This document shows, in pieces, positions 19,273 through 28,388 of a DNA stretch of 64,000 bases. Every line of letters begins with the position of its first letter. Positions within the stretch are counted from its first letter, which is position 1. This DNA is from Rivularia sp. T60_A2020_040. GTDB lineage: Bacteria; Cyanobacteriota; Cyanobacteriia; Cyanobacteriales; Nostocaceae. Made by a program: the position numbers and the translations under genes. Where the stretch lies: assembly GCA_015272215.1 (NCBI GenBank), contig JACYMD010000070.1, positions 62,001 to 126,000 on the forward strand, written 5' to 3'. Below the pieces are notes generated by a model. The model had not been told where the DNA came from and searched no databases. It saw only the letters and a program-made list of their open reading frames with translations.

Positions 19273-20391
19273 GTGAGAGAAGAACGTGCATACTGGTTGG
19301 CTTGGTCGCAAGTTTCGGGAATTGGACCAGTGCTGCTGCAAAGATTATATCAACATTTTGGTTCGCCCAAAACTGCTTGGCAAGCAAATTCTTCTGATTT
19401 GACAGAAGTTGAAGGTTTTGGTTATCAAACTTTACAAAAGGTAATCCAACAACGTTCCCAAATAAACCCAGAACAGTTTCTCAAGCAACACGAACAAGAT
19501 AATCCCAATTTCTGGACACCCGCAGATGCAGAATATCCCCGCTTATTGCGAGAAACTCCTAGCCCTCCACCCGTGCTGTATTATAGCGGTAAGATAGAAT
19601 TACAAGAAAATTTAGCACAAAAACCTCTTGTTGCCATAGTCGGAACTCGTCAACCGACAGAATACGGTATCCGTTGGACACGCCGCATTAGTACCGCTTT
19701 AGTAGAAAATGGTTTTACGGTAGTTTCTGGTTTAGCAGAAGGAATTGATACCGCTTCTCATTACGCAGCAATTAAAGCTGGAGGGCGTACCATCGCAGCT
19801 TTAGGAACTGGTGTAGATATCGTATATCCCGCAAAAAATCGGGAACTATATCAACAAATTTTAAATCAAGGTTTTGTTCTCAGTGAATATCCCGCAAAAA
19901 CTGCACCCCATCGGACTCATTTTCCCCGACGTAACCGGATTATTGCGGGTTTATCTCGTGCTGTATTAGTCATGGAAGCACCGCAAAAATCGGGTGCTTT
20001 GATTACTGCTGACTACGCAAATGAATTTGGTAGAGATGTCTACGCATTGCCAGGAAGACTCGATGATTTTTCCTCCCAAGGATGCTTGAAATTAGTCTCT
20101 CAAGGTGCTACTCCTATTCTCAAGGAATTAGATGAATTATTAAAAATGCTCGGTGCGATTCCTCAACTTGCCAATACAAGGAATTTAACATCGGATGTAG
20201 AGAAACCATTACCAGATTTACCACCAGAATTACATCGAGTAATGCAAACAATTTCTGCGGAATCCCTGCCCTTTGATTTGATTATTCGCCAAACGCAAAT
20301 GCCAGCTTCAGCAGTTTCTAGCGCTTTATTGCAGTTGGAATTAATGGGGTTAGTTTGCCAACTTCCCGGAATGCGATATCAGAGGAATTGA
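19273..20391 (+). CDS. dprA: DNA-processing protein DprA
   Basis: DprA loads RecA on incoming single-stranded DNA during natural transformation. Seen: an N-terminal helix-hairpin-like region (VSGIGPVLLQRLYQHFGSP), a Rossmann-like core with VGTRQPTEYGIRW, SGLAEGIDTASHYAAI and ALGTGVDIVYPAKN, then GRLDDFSSQG, and a C-terminal winged-helix (about residues 310-372). At 372 aa it is full length. The start is GTG 19273. It indicates competence capacity for the host. It stands between a repeat block and a small antitoxin-like gene. Confidence 0.96.
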   Translation: MREERAYWLAWSQVSGIGPVLLQRLYQHFGSPKTAWQANSSDLTEVEGFGYQTLQKVIQQRSQINPEQFLKQHEQDNPNFWTPADAEYPRLLRETPSPPPVLYYSGKIELQENLAQKPLVAIVGTRQPTEYGIRWTRRISTALVENGFTVVSGLAEGIDTASHYAAIKAGGRTIAALGTGVDIVYPAKNRELYQQILNQGFVLSEYPAKTAPHRTHFPRRNRIIAGLSRAVLVMEAPQKSGALITADYANEFGRDVYALPGRLDDFSSQGCLKLVSQGATPILKELDELLKMLGAIPQLANTRNLTSDVEKPLPDLPPELHRVMQTISAESLPFDLIIRQTQMPASAVSSALLQLELMGLVCQLPGMRYQRN

Positions 20392-20482
20392 CACGGAGGA
20401 TGCAATGAGAGCAAACTATCGAATTTTTATGGCTAGGTTTGTTGCCTTAGAATAGACGTAAAATATCAAAATTGTTTAGGCG

Positions 20483-20764
20483 ATGAATTCTATAGATAAC
20501 TTCTCAATGGATGATAACTTGTCAGAAGATGTGATATCTGTGACAGAGTTACACCGTCAACTTAATGACTTACTCAAGCAACTATCGCCGGAAAAGTTAC
20601 AGGTGCTTGCTGATTTTGCAGGTTACTTAGCAAATGTTGAGAGCGAAGCTGCTACTCAAGAACTTTTGGCAATTCCTGGATTGTTAGAGCGAGTTAAACA
20701 AAATCAAATAACCCCTAAAACCGATTACGCAAGCTGGAGAAATCTTCGCTCCGATGTATGTTAA
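20483..20764 (+). CDS. Small antitoxin-like hypothetical protein
   Basis: A 93-residue acidic helical protein with SVTELHRQLNDLLKQLSPEKLQVLADFAGYLA near the middle (two helices; quoted in part) and SWRNLRSDVC at the end. The LSPEKLQVLADFAGYL pattern resembles short cyanobacterial proteins that precede toxins (DUF2281-like), but no toxin gene follows: the next gene, gloB, is convergent. An internal ATG at 20507 could also be the start. I do not assign a function. Confidence 0.6.
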   Translation: MNSIDNFSMDDNLSEDVISVTELHRQLNDLLKQLSPEKLQVLADFAGYLANVESEAATQELLAIPGLLERVKQNQITPKTDYASWRNLRSDVC

Positions 20765-20768
20765 TTTG

Positions 20769-21548
20769 TCAGCTGTGAAATCGATCTTTCATTCCCCGTA
20801 TCCGCGCAAAAGTCTGCACTGCATCGCTACTTTTTGCAGCCAATTGTAAAGCTGGTTCTTCCCATCTTAAGAACGGATTGGTGTGTTTTTCAACTTTTAA
20901 TAATGAGGGAATGGTAGCTTCATTACGACTACGATGTGCCTTTACTTGCTCAAATCGCTGCTGAAGTTCCGGGTTTTCACTATCAACAGTTAAAGCAAAT
21001 TTTAAATTACTCAAAGTATATTCGTGAGCGCACCACACCCTTGTATTATCTGGTAAATCCCGGATTTTGCTCAGTGAATTTACCATCTGCTCTGGTGTCC
21101 CTTCAAACAATCGACCACAGCCGCCAGCAAATAAAGTATCACCACAGAATAACTCTCCTGTCTCTCCTGATTTCTCTGGGGGAAAATAATAAGCTATATG
21201 AGCGCGGGTATGCCCAGGAACAAACAAAACCTCTGCTGTACGATGGGAAAAAGAAACGCGATCGCCATCTTCTAAAAAGACTTGTTGTCCAGGAATTCTA
21301 CCTTTATCAGAGCTTCCACCATAGACTGTTAATTGCGGAAATTTCTCAATTAATTGTTGATTGCCACCTACATGGTCGTAATGATGGTGAGTATTAAATA
21401 TTGCAACTAATTCGGCTTTGAGTTCGTGAAGTTTTGTTAAAACGGATTTTGCTTCCGCAGGATCAACTACAGCAGCAATATTGTGTTTATGATCGTAGAG
21501 CAAAAATATATAATTATCTGAAAGTGCGCTGATGCGAAATACTTGCAT
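20769..21548 (-). CDS. gloB: Hydroxyacylglutathione hydrolase (glyoxalase II)
   Basis: Metallo-beta-lactamase-fold enzyme that hydrolyses S-lactoylglutathione to lactate and glutathione, the second step of methylglyoxal detoxification. Seen: the metal-binding motif NTHHHYDHVGGN, VPGHTRAHIAYYF, LFCGDTLFAGGCGRLFEG and WCAHEYTLSNLKFA. The C-terminal helical domain has KVEKHTNPFLRW, typical of glyoxalase II. I started at ATG 21548 (MQVFRISALSDNYIF, 259 aa, the usual length), not at the in-frame ATG 24 bases upstream. Confidence 0.95.
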   Translation of the reverse strand: MQVFRISALSDNYIFLLYDHKHNIAAVVDPAEAKSVLTKLHELKAELVAIFNTHHHYDHVGGNQQLIEKFPQLTVYGGSSDKGRIPGQQVFLEDGDRVSFSHRTAEVLFVPGHTRAHIAYYFPPEKSGETGELFCGDTLFAGGCGRLFEGTPEQMVNSLSKIRDLPDNTRVWCAHEYTLSNLKFALTVDSENPELQQRFEQVKAHRSRNEATIPSLLKVEKHTNPFLRWEEPALQLAAKSSDAVQTFARIRGMKDRFHS

Positions 21549-21872
21549 AAGTATAGCCTCTAATTTATTCACCCCAGCATAAGTTTAGCGAATTATATCA
21601 TTTCTAGTAGTCCTTGAGGTAACACATCATTTTACGAGTTATAATTAGCTGCTGGCTAATAATTCCACTCTAAAATTACCTATTTCTCTTTATTTCTTTT
21701 CTTAGCGTTCTCAGCGTCTCTGCGGTTTTTTTTTCGTAATCATAAAGCCGGGAAGGGAGTAGTTAATCGTGGGGTAAGAAGTCAGGTTTTGATGATAACT
21801 TCCTGGTGTTACGGATATTTCTCGTAAAAACCCTATTCCCTATTCCCTATTCCCTATTCCCCATTCCCTATA
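21549..21872. repeat. Intergenic region made largely of dispersed repeats
   Basis: Three repeat types follow each other: a CTCAGCGTCTCTGCGGTTTT segment (about 21700-21732); ATAAAGCCGGGAAGGGAGTA (about 21743-21762), repeated at 62693-62712; and AAGTCAGGTTTTGATGATAA to CTCGTAAAAACCC (about 21779-21833), related to the element at 38638-38698. A CCCTATT heptamer run then fills 21831-21872 up to the stop of the next gene. No gene was seen. Confidence 0.8.
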
Positions 21873-24800
21873 TTAAACAAAATTAGCAGAACCAAATAAT
21901 GGTAAAAACGCATTACTAATCAAAGAACTTTCACCTTCAGTTGTGACTAAAACGTCTAACAAATTACCAGAAACATCATCAAATGACGGTAGAATACCAA
22001 TAATTTGTTTATCAGAAACTGAAGTCAAAGTAACCAATTCATCCCCAATTTTAACGCTGGTATTACTCAAATCTCCACCAAAGTTTTCGCCACCAATAAT
22101 AAATAAATTACCACCTGTTGCAGGCGCTCTCCAAGGGAAAATATCATAAGCAGTAGCACCACTGACAGTAATATCATTGGGAGTTGAAACATCTATTTTA
22201 CTGCCACTTAAGTTAATCCCTACTATAGCTCCTCCAGGGCCTGTTACTATATCTAAGGCTTTGGATTGGGGATCTAAAACTTCTTGGTTGACAACTTGGG
22301 TACCATCGCTCGATAAAGTGACATTGAATGATTCACCATTCCACTTTTGAGTAATTAAATTACCTCGCATTTGTCCACCGAAGGTATTTGCACGATATTC
22401 ATCAATACCGTTAGTAGATGCGGGAAAAGTTGTTAATGGTGCAGTGTAAACCCCTGGAATACTCGGTTCTTTGTCGCTGTAGTAAACATTCTGACGGGGA
22501 TCTTCTTGTCCACGATTTCGATTTGGATGACCGTAATACCCATTTTCTACAATCAGATTTAATTCATCTGGTGCGTTTTTAACTGGAATTTGGGTTGTAG
22601 CGGAAGTCGATACATCCCCAAATCCACCATTCGGACCATTATCTGTAGCATACATTAATCCTTGAGTAGTCCAGACTAAATCAAATGTATTACGTAGACC
22701 GCTAGCATATACAGATACATCAACCCCAGGAACTACCTTTGCAACATCTCCAAATACCTGACTGATTGCGGGGTCGAATGTTAATCCTTGTGGAGGCTGA
22801 AAATCAGCAGGTAATTGATATTTAATTTCACCGCTGAAATCAGGTTTGCTAATTTCTGCTTTTAAAATCGCAGCAGCAAATGGTGATTCAGGAATTCCAC
22901 CAATTTTAGCTGCGGGTATACCTGCATTTGTATTACCACCAACCGCAATATATAGATTACCTTCGTTGTCAAAGGTCATACTATTAACACCGTGGTCGTG
23001 ATTGGAAACTGGTAATCCAGTGATTAATGGCTGAATCGCATCAAATAGTGGTCCTTCTAATATTGATACCTGTCCGCTGTAGGGAGATAATTCAGTTACT
23101 GGAAAATCCGAGCCGCCATTTGCATAAAGCTTGCTATGAGATACATAGATAGTAGGGGAGTCAGAAGTATCGTATGGGTTAAATGCGATACCTAATATAT
23201 TATTGTTGGATACTCCCTTCAAGGTGTTTATAGTTTGAGTATTGATGACGTTGTAATTATCATCAAAAGTATATGCTTTAATTTCACCCGAATATGAGCC
23301 AACATACAGTCTATGGTCTGGTCCCCAAGCTGCTGCTGTTGGTTGGGACATCGTTGCAACTGTTTTTTTGTTAAAGTCAATAGAAACGATATCGTCATCA
23401 CCAACAAAAACTGGGATGTTAGGCAAATTGAGGCTATTGTAGTCATTATCAAGACTACTGATAGTATGTAGAATATTTACAGTTTGATTTCCCTGTGGAA
23501 GATTATCATCTACAGCATAAACAGTTATGGTTTGAGGTATATTCCAATTATTTGCAGTAAAAGTAATGCTATTAGTACTTGTGGTGATTTGGTCATTCAA
23601 ACTTAAGTTTATAGTGACATCAGCAGTTGGTTGACTATTTAAAATTACGGAATAACTATCTCCTGAAGTGTCACCCTCAACTACAGAAGTATTACCATCT
23701 GTTTGCTTGAAAATAACTTGAGGTCCGGTGAGCGAAATAATTTCAAGTGCAGAAAGTTTAGCGTTATCCACACTAGCATTGAAATCTAGATTCAAAAAAC
23801 CATCAGTAATATTTACATTATTAATGGAGTAGACATAAGCTGAATCTTTTCCAGGGAAAAAAGCATTTTTAGATTTAGCAAAAATATCTAAATCATCAAG
23901 GACTTTTTCTCCTTCTACAGATACATCAAATAAACGTTGATTAAAATCATTGAAATAAATTTCTGCAAAATGTAGATTAACTTTGTAGTTACCATCGATT
24001 ACAGGAATGTCATATCCCAAATTTTCAGCCCAACGTTCTGTCTGATAAAGTTTATCTTCCTCAGTTTTGAAAATATCTGCATTGGTAGAATATGTGAGAC
24101 CTCCATCAAAATACTGGTCAGCTTTCCACAAATTACCGTTTGTATCTGTATAAGCATTTCCCCCAGCATTAATGCGAATAATATTTGATGTAGGATTTGG
24201 TTCTGGATTTGGCTCAGGGTCTGGATTTGGGTCGGGTTCTGGGTCGGGTTCTGGATTTGGTACTGAACCGCTAATAATTTCAATCGCTGCTAACTTTGCA
24301 TTATCAGAATTAGTCAGAAAATCTAAATTTAAGGTTCCATCGCTAACGGTTACATTAAAAGATTTATCTAAGGCAATATTTTTACCACCTGCTTCTGTAA
24401 AAATGTCAAGGTCATCGATAACCAATTGACCTTCCGCAGATAAATCAAAACTTCTTTTAGCTGCACTATCCCAATACAGTTCTACAAACTTGAGAGTTAC
24501 TTTATAATCACCATTTGTAACTGGGACAGCGTAAGATAAATTTTTTGTCCAGCGTTCGGTTTGATATAACTTATCGTCTTCGGTTTTGGATATACTCGCT
24601 TTACTCGAATATTTGCTACCTCCAGTAAAATACTGGTCAGCACTCCACAAATTACCGTTGATATCGGTGTAAGCGTTTCCCCCAGCGTTAATGCGAATAA
24701 TGTTTGATGTTGGATCTGGTTCTGGGGTGGGGTCTGGTTCTGGAGTTGGGTCGGGGTCTGGAGTTGGGTCGGGGTCTGGATTTGGTACTGAACCGCCAAT

Positions 24801-26222
24801 AATTTCAATCGCTGCTAACTTTGCATTATCAGAATTAGTCAGAAAATCTAAATTTAAGGTTCCATCGCTAACGGTTACATTAAAAGATTTATCTAAGGCA
24901 ATATTTTTACCACCTGCTTCTGTAAAAATGTCAAGGTCATCGATAACCAATTGACCTTCCGCAGATAAATCAAAACTTCTTTTAGCTGCACTATCCCAAT
25001 ACAGTTCTACAAACTTGAGAGTTACTTTATAATCACCATTTGTAACTGGGACAGCGTAAGATAAATTTTTTGTCCAGCGTTCGGTTTGATATAACTTATC
25101 GTCTTCGGTTTTGGATATACTCGCTTTACTCGAATATTTGCTACCTCCAGTAAAATACTGGTCAGCACTCCACAAATTACCGTTTACATCTGTATAAGCG
25201 TTTCCACCAGCGTTAATACGAATAATGTTTGGTGTGGGGTCTGGTTCTGGAATTGGGTCGGGTTCTGGAGTGGGGTCGGGTTCTGGAATTGGGTCAGGAT
25301 CTGGAGTTGAAGCAGATTGAATTTGTATTATTTGCACATCAGAAAGTAAACCTGTATTCCCTTCTGAATCTTTAGCAACTGCAACAATATGATTTATTCC
25401 TCCCTCACTTTTAGATTTTTTGAGGGTAATTGGAATATCAACAAAACCGTTTAAGCCAATAGTTGTAAAGTTTTCCTCTACTCCTATAGCTGAGTTTGCT
25501 TCAAAAGGGTCAATTTTGAAACCATCATAATCATCAAGAAATAAACCTGCTTCAACAACCAGTAATGCAACTTGCTCCCCAGGATTACCAGAAATTCTGA
25601 CTGTTTGATTGAGTTCTGAAACTACCGTGGGTAAAGAAGATAGACCTAAAACTTCAACTGTAAGTTTGGGAGGTAAATTAGATTTAATTACAGCTTGGGA
25701 GCCATCTAAAGTACCGGGAATTCTGTAAGTTTGTCCGGTATAGGTAGCATTATTATCAAAATCAACCGTTATTGTTGACCCTGTTAACTCCAATCCCGAT
25801 ACACTTCCAGATTCTTGTGGACCTGGTTGAGGTAAACCCCTAACACTTGTTGGATCTACATCAGCAGAGAAAGTAAATGTTTCACCTGGGTTGAAATCAT
25901 TAAAGTATATTTCTAATGCATCATAACCATCGTCACGAAGTTTAATAAAATTACCCGATACTAGCCCGGTTCCTCCCTGACTATCGGGAGTAAAACCTTT
26001 ACCAACCGGGTCTCCAGCAACACCATCGGGGTCGAATACTAAATCTGGAAAAATACTAGTACTCAAATCGATAGTAACTTTGTTTATCTTTTCACCGTTG
26101 GTTGAATTATTTTTAATGACAAAACTACCATTAGCATAAGTACTATTATTGATATTATTGCCGCTAGGATTGATTATAAATAATGCTTTTGTAGTGTTTG
26201 GGTTTGCATTTTCTTCTGCCAT
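21873..26222 (-). CDS. Large malectin-repeat, beta-propeller and TIG-domain extracellular-type protein
   Basis: A 1449-residue protein built like a secreted carbohydrate-associated protein. Order: N-terminal beta-rich region (1-200); Ig-like region (about 200-300); three malectin-like domains beginning with IIRINAGGNAYTD near residues 331, 507 and 679, each preceded by a Pro-Asp-Pro-Glu/Asn linker; a Calx-beta/SMP-like region (about 835-945); a sorbosone-dehydrogenase-like beta-propeller (about 950-1330, DHGVNSMTFDNEGNLYIAVG); a TIG/IPT domain at the end (GGNLFIIGGENFGG). Malectin domains bind di- and oligoglucosides in characterised cases. No signal peptide is seen; type I secretion is possible. 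GAGAGGG five bases before the ATG is a good ribosome site. Confidence 0.85.
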   Translation of the reverse strand: MAEENANPNTTKALFIINPSGNNINNSTYANGSFVIKNNSTNGEKINKVTIDLSTSIFPDLVFDPDGVAGDPVGKGFTPDSQGGTGLVSGNFIKLRDDGYDALEIYFNDFNPGETFTFSADVDPTSVRGLPQPGPQESGSVSGLELTGSTITVDFDNNATYTGQTYRIPGTLDGSQAVIKSNLPPKLTVEVLGLSSLPTVVSELNQTVRISGNPGEQVALLVVEAGLFLDDYDGFKIDPFEANSAIGVEENFTTIGLNGFVDIPITLKKSKSEGGINHIVAVAKDSEGNTGLLSDVQIIQIQSASTPDPDPIPEPDPTPEPDPIPEPDPTPNIIRINAGGNAYTDVNGNLWSADQYFTGGSKYSSKASISKTEDDKLYQTERWTKNLSYAVPVTNGDYKVTLKFVELYWDSAAKRSFDLSAEGQLVIDDLDIFTEAGGKNIALDKSFNVTVSDGTLNLDFLTNSDNAKLAAIEIIGGSVPNPDPDPTPDPDPTPEPDPTPEPDPTSNIIRINAGGNAYTDINGNLWSADQYFTGGSKYSSKASISKTEDDKLYQTERWTKNLSYAVPVTNGDYKVTLKFVELYWDSAAKRSFDLSAEGQLVIDDLDIFTEAGGKNIALDKSFNVTVSDGTLNLDFLTNSDNAKLAAIEIISGSVPNPEPDPEPDPNPDPEPNPEPNPTSNIIRINAGGNAYTDTNGNLWKADQYFDGGLTYSTNADIFKTEEDKLYQTERWAENLGYDIPVIDGNYKVNLHFAEIYFNDFNQRLFDVSVEGEKVLDDLDIFAKSKNAFFPGKDSAYVYSINNVNITDGFLNLDFNASVDNAKLSALEIISLTGPQVIFKQTDGNTSVVEGDTSGDSYSVILNSQPTADVTINLSLNDQITTSTNSITFTANNWNIPQTITVYAVDDNLPQGNQTVNILHTISSLDNDYNSLNLPNIPVFVGDDDIVSIDFNKKTVATMSQPTAAAWGPDHRLYVGSYSGEIKAYTFDDNYNVINTQTINTLKGVSNNNILGIAFNPYDTSDSPTIYVSHSKLYANGGSDFPVTELSPYSGQVSILEGPLFDAIQPLITGLPVSNHDHGVNSMTFDNEGNLYIAVGGNTNAGIPAAKIGGIPESPFAAAILKAEISKPDFSGEIKYQLPADFQPPQGLTFDPAISQVFGDVAKVVPGVDVSVYASGLRNTFDLVWTTQGLMYATDNGPNGGFGDVSTSATTQIPVKNAPDELNLIVENGYYGHPNRNRGQEDPRQNVYYSDKEPSIPGVYTAPLTTFPASTNGIDEYRANTFGGQMRGNLITQKWNGESFNVTLSSDGTQVVNQEVLDPQSKALDIVTGPGGAIVGINLSGSKIDVSTPNDITVSGATAYDIFPWRAPATGGNLFIIGGENFGGDLSNTSVKIGDELVTLTSVSDKQIIGILPSFDDVSGNLLDVLVTTEGESSLISNAFLPLFGSANFV
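24266..25229. repeat. Near-identical 525-bp direct repeat coding for malectin domains 1 and 2
   Basis: The sequence from about 24266 recurs 525 bases (175 codons) downstream at about 24791 with only scattered differences, for example CTAATAATTT at 24271 against CCAATAATTT at 24796. The two units encode essentially the same malectin domain. The third malectin domain (about 23700-24185) is clearly diverged. Confidence 0.92.
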
Positions 26223-26819
26223 TTTTCCCTCTCATTGATTTATTACTATTGTTTACATTGAAAATCAGCCGGAATATAATCTCCCGACAAAAAAGCGTGA
26301 AAAACTATCGTTATCTACGGAATGAAAACTAGAAACTAAGTATTACAAGCATGAAAATCTTGTAATTTCTTATTCGCCCAACTTAGCTATCTCGTACTGA
26401 TTTAGGTAAATCAAAATACGAGATATTAGTAAGCGATAAATATTTCAAACTTCTTGCTTAAATGTATTACATAAAAATTGAGTTTTTAGATTCCGAATGT
26501 ACTATGAATAACGGACATATAAAGCGCGATTGCAATAGTACCTTCGTTGTTTTACTTACGGTAACAATTATGTATAACTAGTATTTATACTGCTTGATTA
26601 CTAAAATCAGAATATATCTAATGCATAATCTGACTATTATTTTGCTCTAAAAAGCTCGTGAAATTTGAAACAAGTAAGTTGAAATTTTTTATCCTTTGTC
26701 AAAAGTATTGATGATGCTGGATGAGTGAACAAATTTCTGGTGGAAAGTGAGTAATTCCGATTTTGGGTTATTGTATATTGTTAGACTCATCCCAAAAATA
26801 GGTTTTAAGTTATTTCGCT
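26223..26819. other. Gene-free 600-base region upstream of the malectin-repeat gene
   Basis: AT-rich sequence between the start of the malectin-repeat gene and the stop of the next minus-strand gene. It must contain the promoter of the former, read leftwards. I see no open frame worth calling, no heptamer block and no convincing hairpin, which is unusual for a gap of this size here. Confidence 0.4.
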
Positions 26820-27872
26820 CTAGACAGGAAAAGAAGTAGTAACTTTTCCTTTAGTATTTGCAATTTTACTAATTTTCTTAGTTATCCTCCTAAACCATCG
26901 ATTTGCTTTAGTTTGAAAACTAGGTGCTTTCAAAAGTAAAGGTTTCTGTTCTGGTTGTTTCATAAAACGGTAATTTAAAAAGATATCTTTAAAAGGAATA
27001 TCAATATCTTCTCCTTGAGACAATCTGGTGAAATCAATTGATGCATAACCCATATAGTGAATCCGATGAATAGGTTTAAGTCCCTGTTGGTTAAATAAAA
27101 CGTTATCAATCACAACAAATGGATCTGCATTAGCACAGTTACCACATCTATCCTGAGCATTAGGGCTAAGGGTAAAATTGAACTGTGAGCGATTGGATCT
27201 AAGTGTCATATAGTTAAACAAGAAAGCATCATCCCACCAAGCTTGACCGTTTACCCAATCAGCTTCATTCTCTTGAGTTATTCGCTTGAGCAATATATCT
27301 AACTCTTGAGCATTGAAAATTCCCCGTTTCGAGCCAAAAAAGCTAGAACAATGCAGCTTAGACTGTATTTCAGCTTGCGTAAATATACCAGTGGCTGCAA
27401 TTAAGGGAATATTTAACGCTGCATTAGCTTGAGATTTAGAATGTTCCCAATCATCAAAAACGAAATCATAAGTCTGTAACTTTTCTTGAACATCTTTAAG
27501 CGGTTTCATCGCTAAACTGTCTGCATCAAAAAAGACAAACTGATCGAAAGGACCATCAAAAGCTACGAACTTACGATGTAGTTTTCCTGCATACCAACGG
27601 GGATGGAATTGCTGAGTTTGTCGGGCTTCTGGATGAATGTTCGCAAACTGACGAGCAAACTGTTCCCAACGGTCTATTGAGGACTGATCCTCAAATAAAG
27701 TAACATTAGGGCGGAAATCAATTTCTTGCTTAACTCTACTTAAACGATTGTCAAAAGGAATTACACAAACAGGAATATCGTAGCCTACATTAGCTTCAAT
27801 ACTGTTCAAGAGTGCAACTAGCTGATCAAATACTACGTCATTGGCAAGGGTGTAAATACCAAAAGTTTTCAT
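26820..27872 (-). CDS. DxD-containing glycosyltransferase-like protein, paralogue A
   Basis: A 350-residue protein starting MKTFGIYTLANDVVFDQLVALLNSIE. The layout (early donor-site-like strand, then FVFFDADSLAMKPL with a DxD-type motif near residue 120) is that of GT-A glycosyltransferases. It shares the opening (YxxAND, LLNSIE, then IP[FY]D) and the DADS/DADI motif with the two genes at 34782 and 35791, making three paralogues in this locus. I believe the family is named after Npun_R2821/Npun_R2822 of Nostoc, but cannot check. The sugar and acceptor are unknown. It is divergent from the main glycan operon. Confidence 0.75.
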   Translation of the reverse strand: MKTFGIYTLANDVVFDQLVALLNSIEANVGYDIPVCVIPFDNRLSRVKQEIDFRPNVTLFEDQSSIDRWEQFARQFANIHPEARQTQQFHPRWYAGKLHRKFVAFDGPFDQFVFFDADSLAMKPLKDVQEKLQTYDFVFDDWEHSKSQANAALNIPLIAATGIFTQAEIQSKLHCSSFFGSKRGIFNAQELDILLKRITQENEADWVNGQAWWDDAFLFNYMTLRSNRSQFNFTLSPNAQDRCGNCANADPFVVIDNVLFNQQGLKPIHRIHYMGYASIDFTRLSQGEDIDIPFKDIFLNYRFMKQPEQKPLLLKAPSFQTKANRWFRRITKKISKIANTKGKVTTSFPV

Positions 27873-28388
27873 ACCTAATTCTGTTTTTTAGATCAATATC
27901 TTATGAATTATTTATAACAGACCCTATGTGAAAAATGGATATACATAATGTAAATATTACGTAATTTCTGTGAATACCATGCGAAGTCTCCGTAATTACT
28001 TGTACGTAAGAACACTTTATCATCAATGCTTGCGTAAGTAGTATACAGTAATACTACTTTTTAGCAATACTTAGGCTTTGAGTGATTGCTGACACATTGT
28101 CCTGTACGGCTTCGGACTGCCATATTACTGCTTACATATTCAATGTAACCGTAGTAACACTTAACTAAAGATATAATTCTTTAGGCTTTTGTAGAACTAT
28201 CAGTAAATTCGCTCTAGGATAAGTAGCAGATGTAAAGTTAGACTGTGACTCGTATTTTTATATAATAAAAATGGATAAAAATGCCGTTTTTATCTAAATG
28301 AAGTTGCAAAACTTCGCTGAAATTGACAGGGGTTTCTACTAATATTATTGATTTGATCTCTTTCTAAACTGAATTGTTGTGGGGAACC
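27873..28388. other. Divergent intergenic region of the glycan locus with a hairpin
   Basis: About 500 bases without a gene, between the starts of two oppositely directed glycosyltransferase genes. It contains the hairpin listed separately at 28036-28062 and presumably two promoters. An earlier segment, 27955-28020, has several short GTAA/TTAC pairs. A small RNA cannot be excluded. Confidence 0.4.
28036..28062 (+). terminator. Terminator-like hairpin in a divergent promoter region
   Basis: AAGTAGTAT (28036-28044), a 6-base loop, then ATACTACTT (28051-28059) forms a perfect 9-bp stem followed by a T run to 28062. No coding gene ends upstream on this strand, so if it is a terminator it would belong to a non-coding transcript. 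The stem is AT-rich and could be chance. Confidence 0.35.

Noticed and set aside
24172-24954. Gly/Ser-rich plus-strand frames over the malectin gene
   Set aside because: These are reverse-strand readings of the Pro-Asp-Pro-Glu linkers (GFGSGSGSG), duplicated with the repeat.
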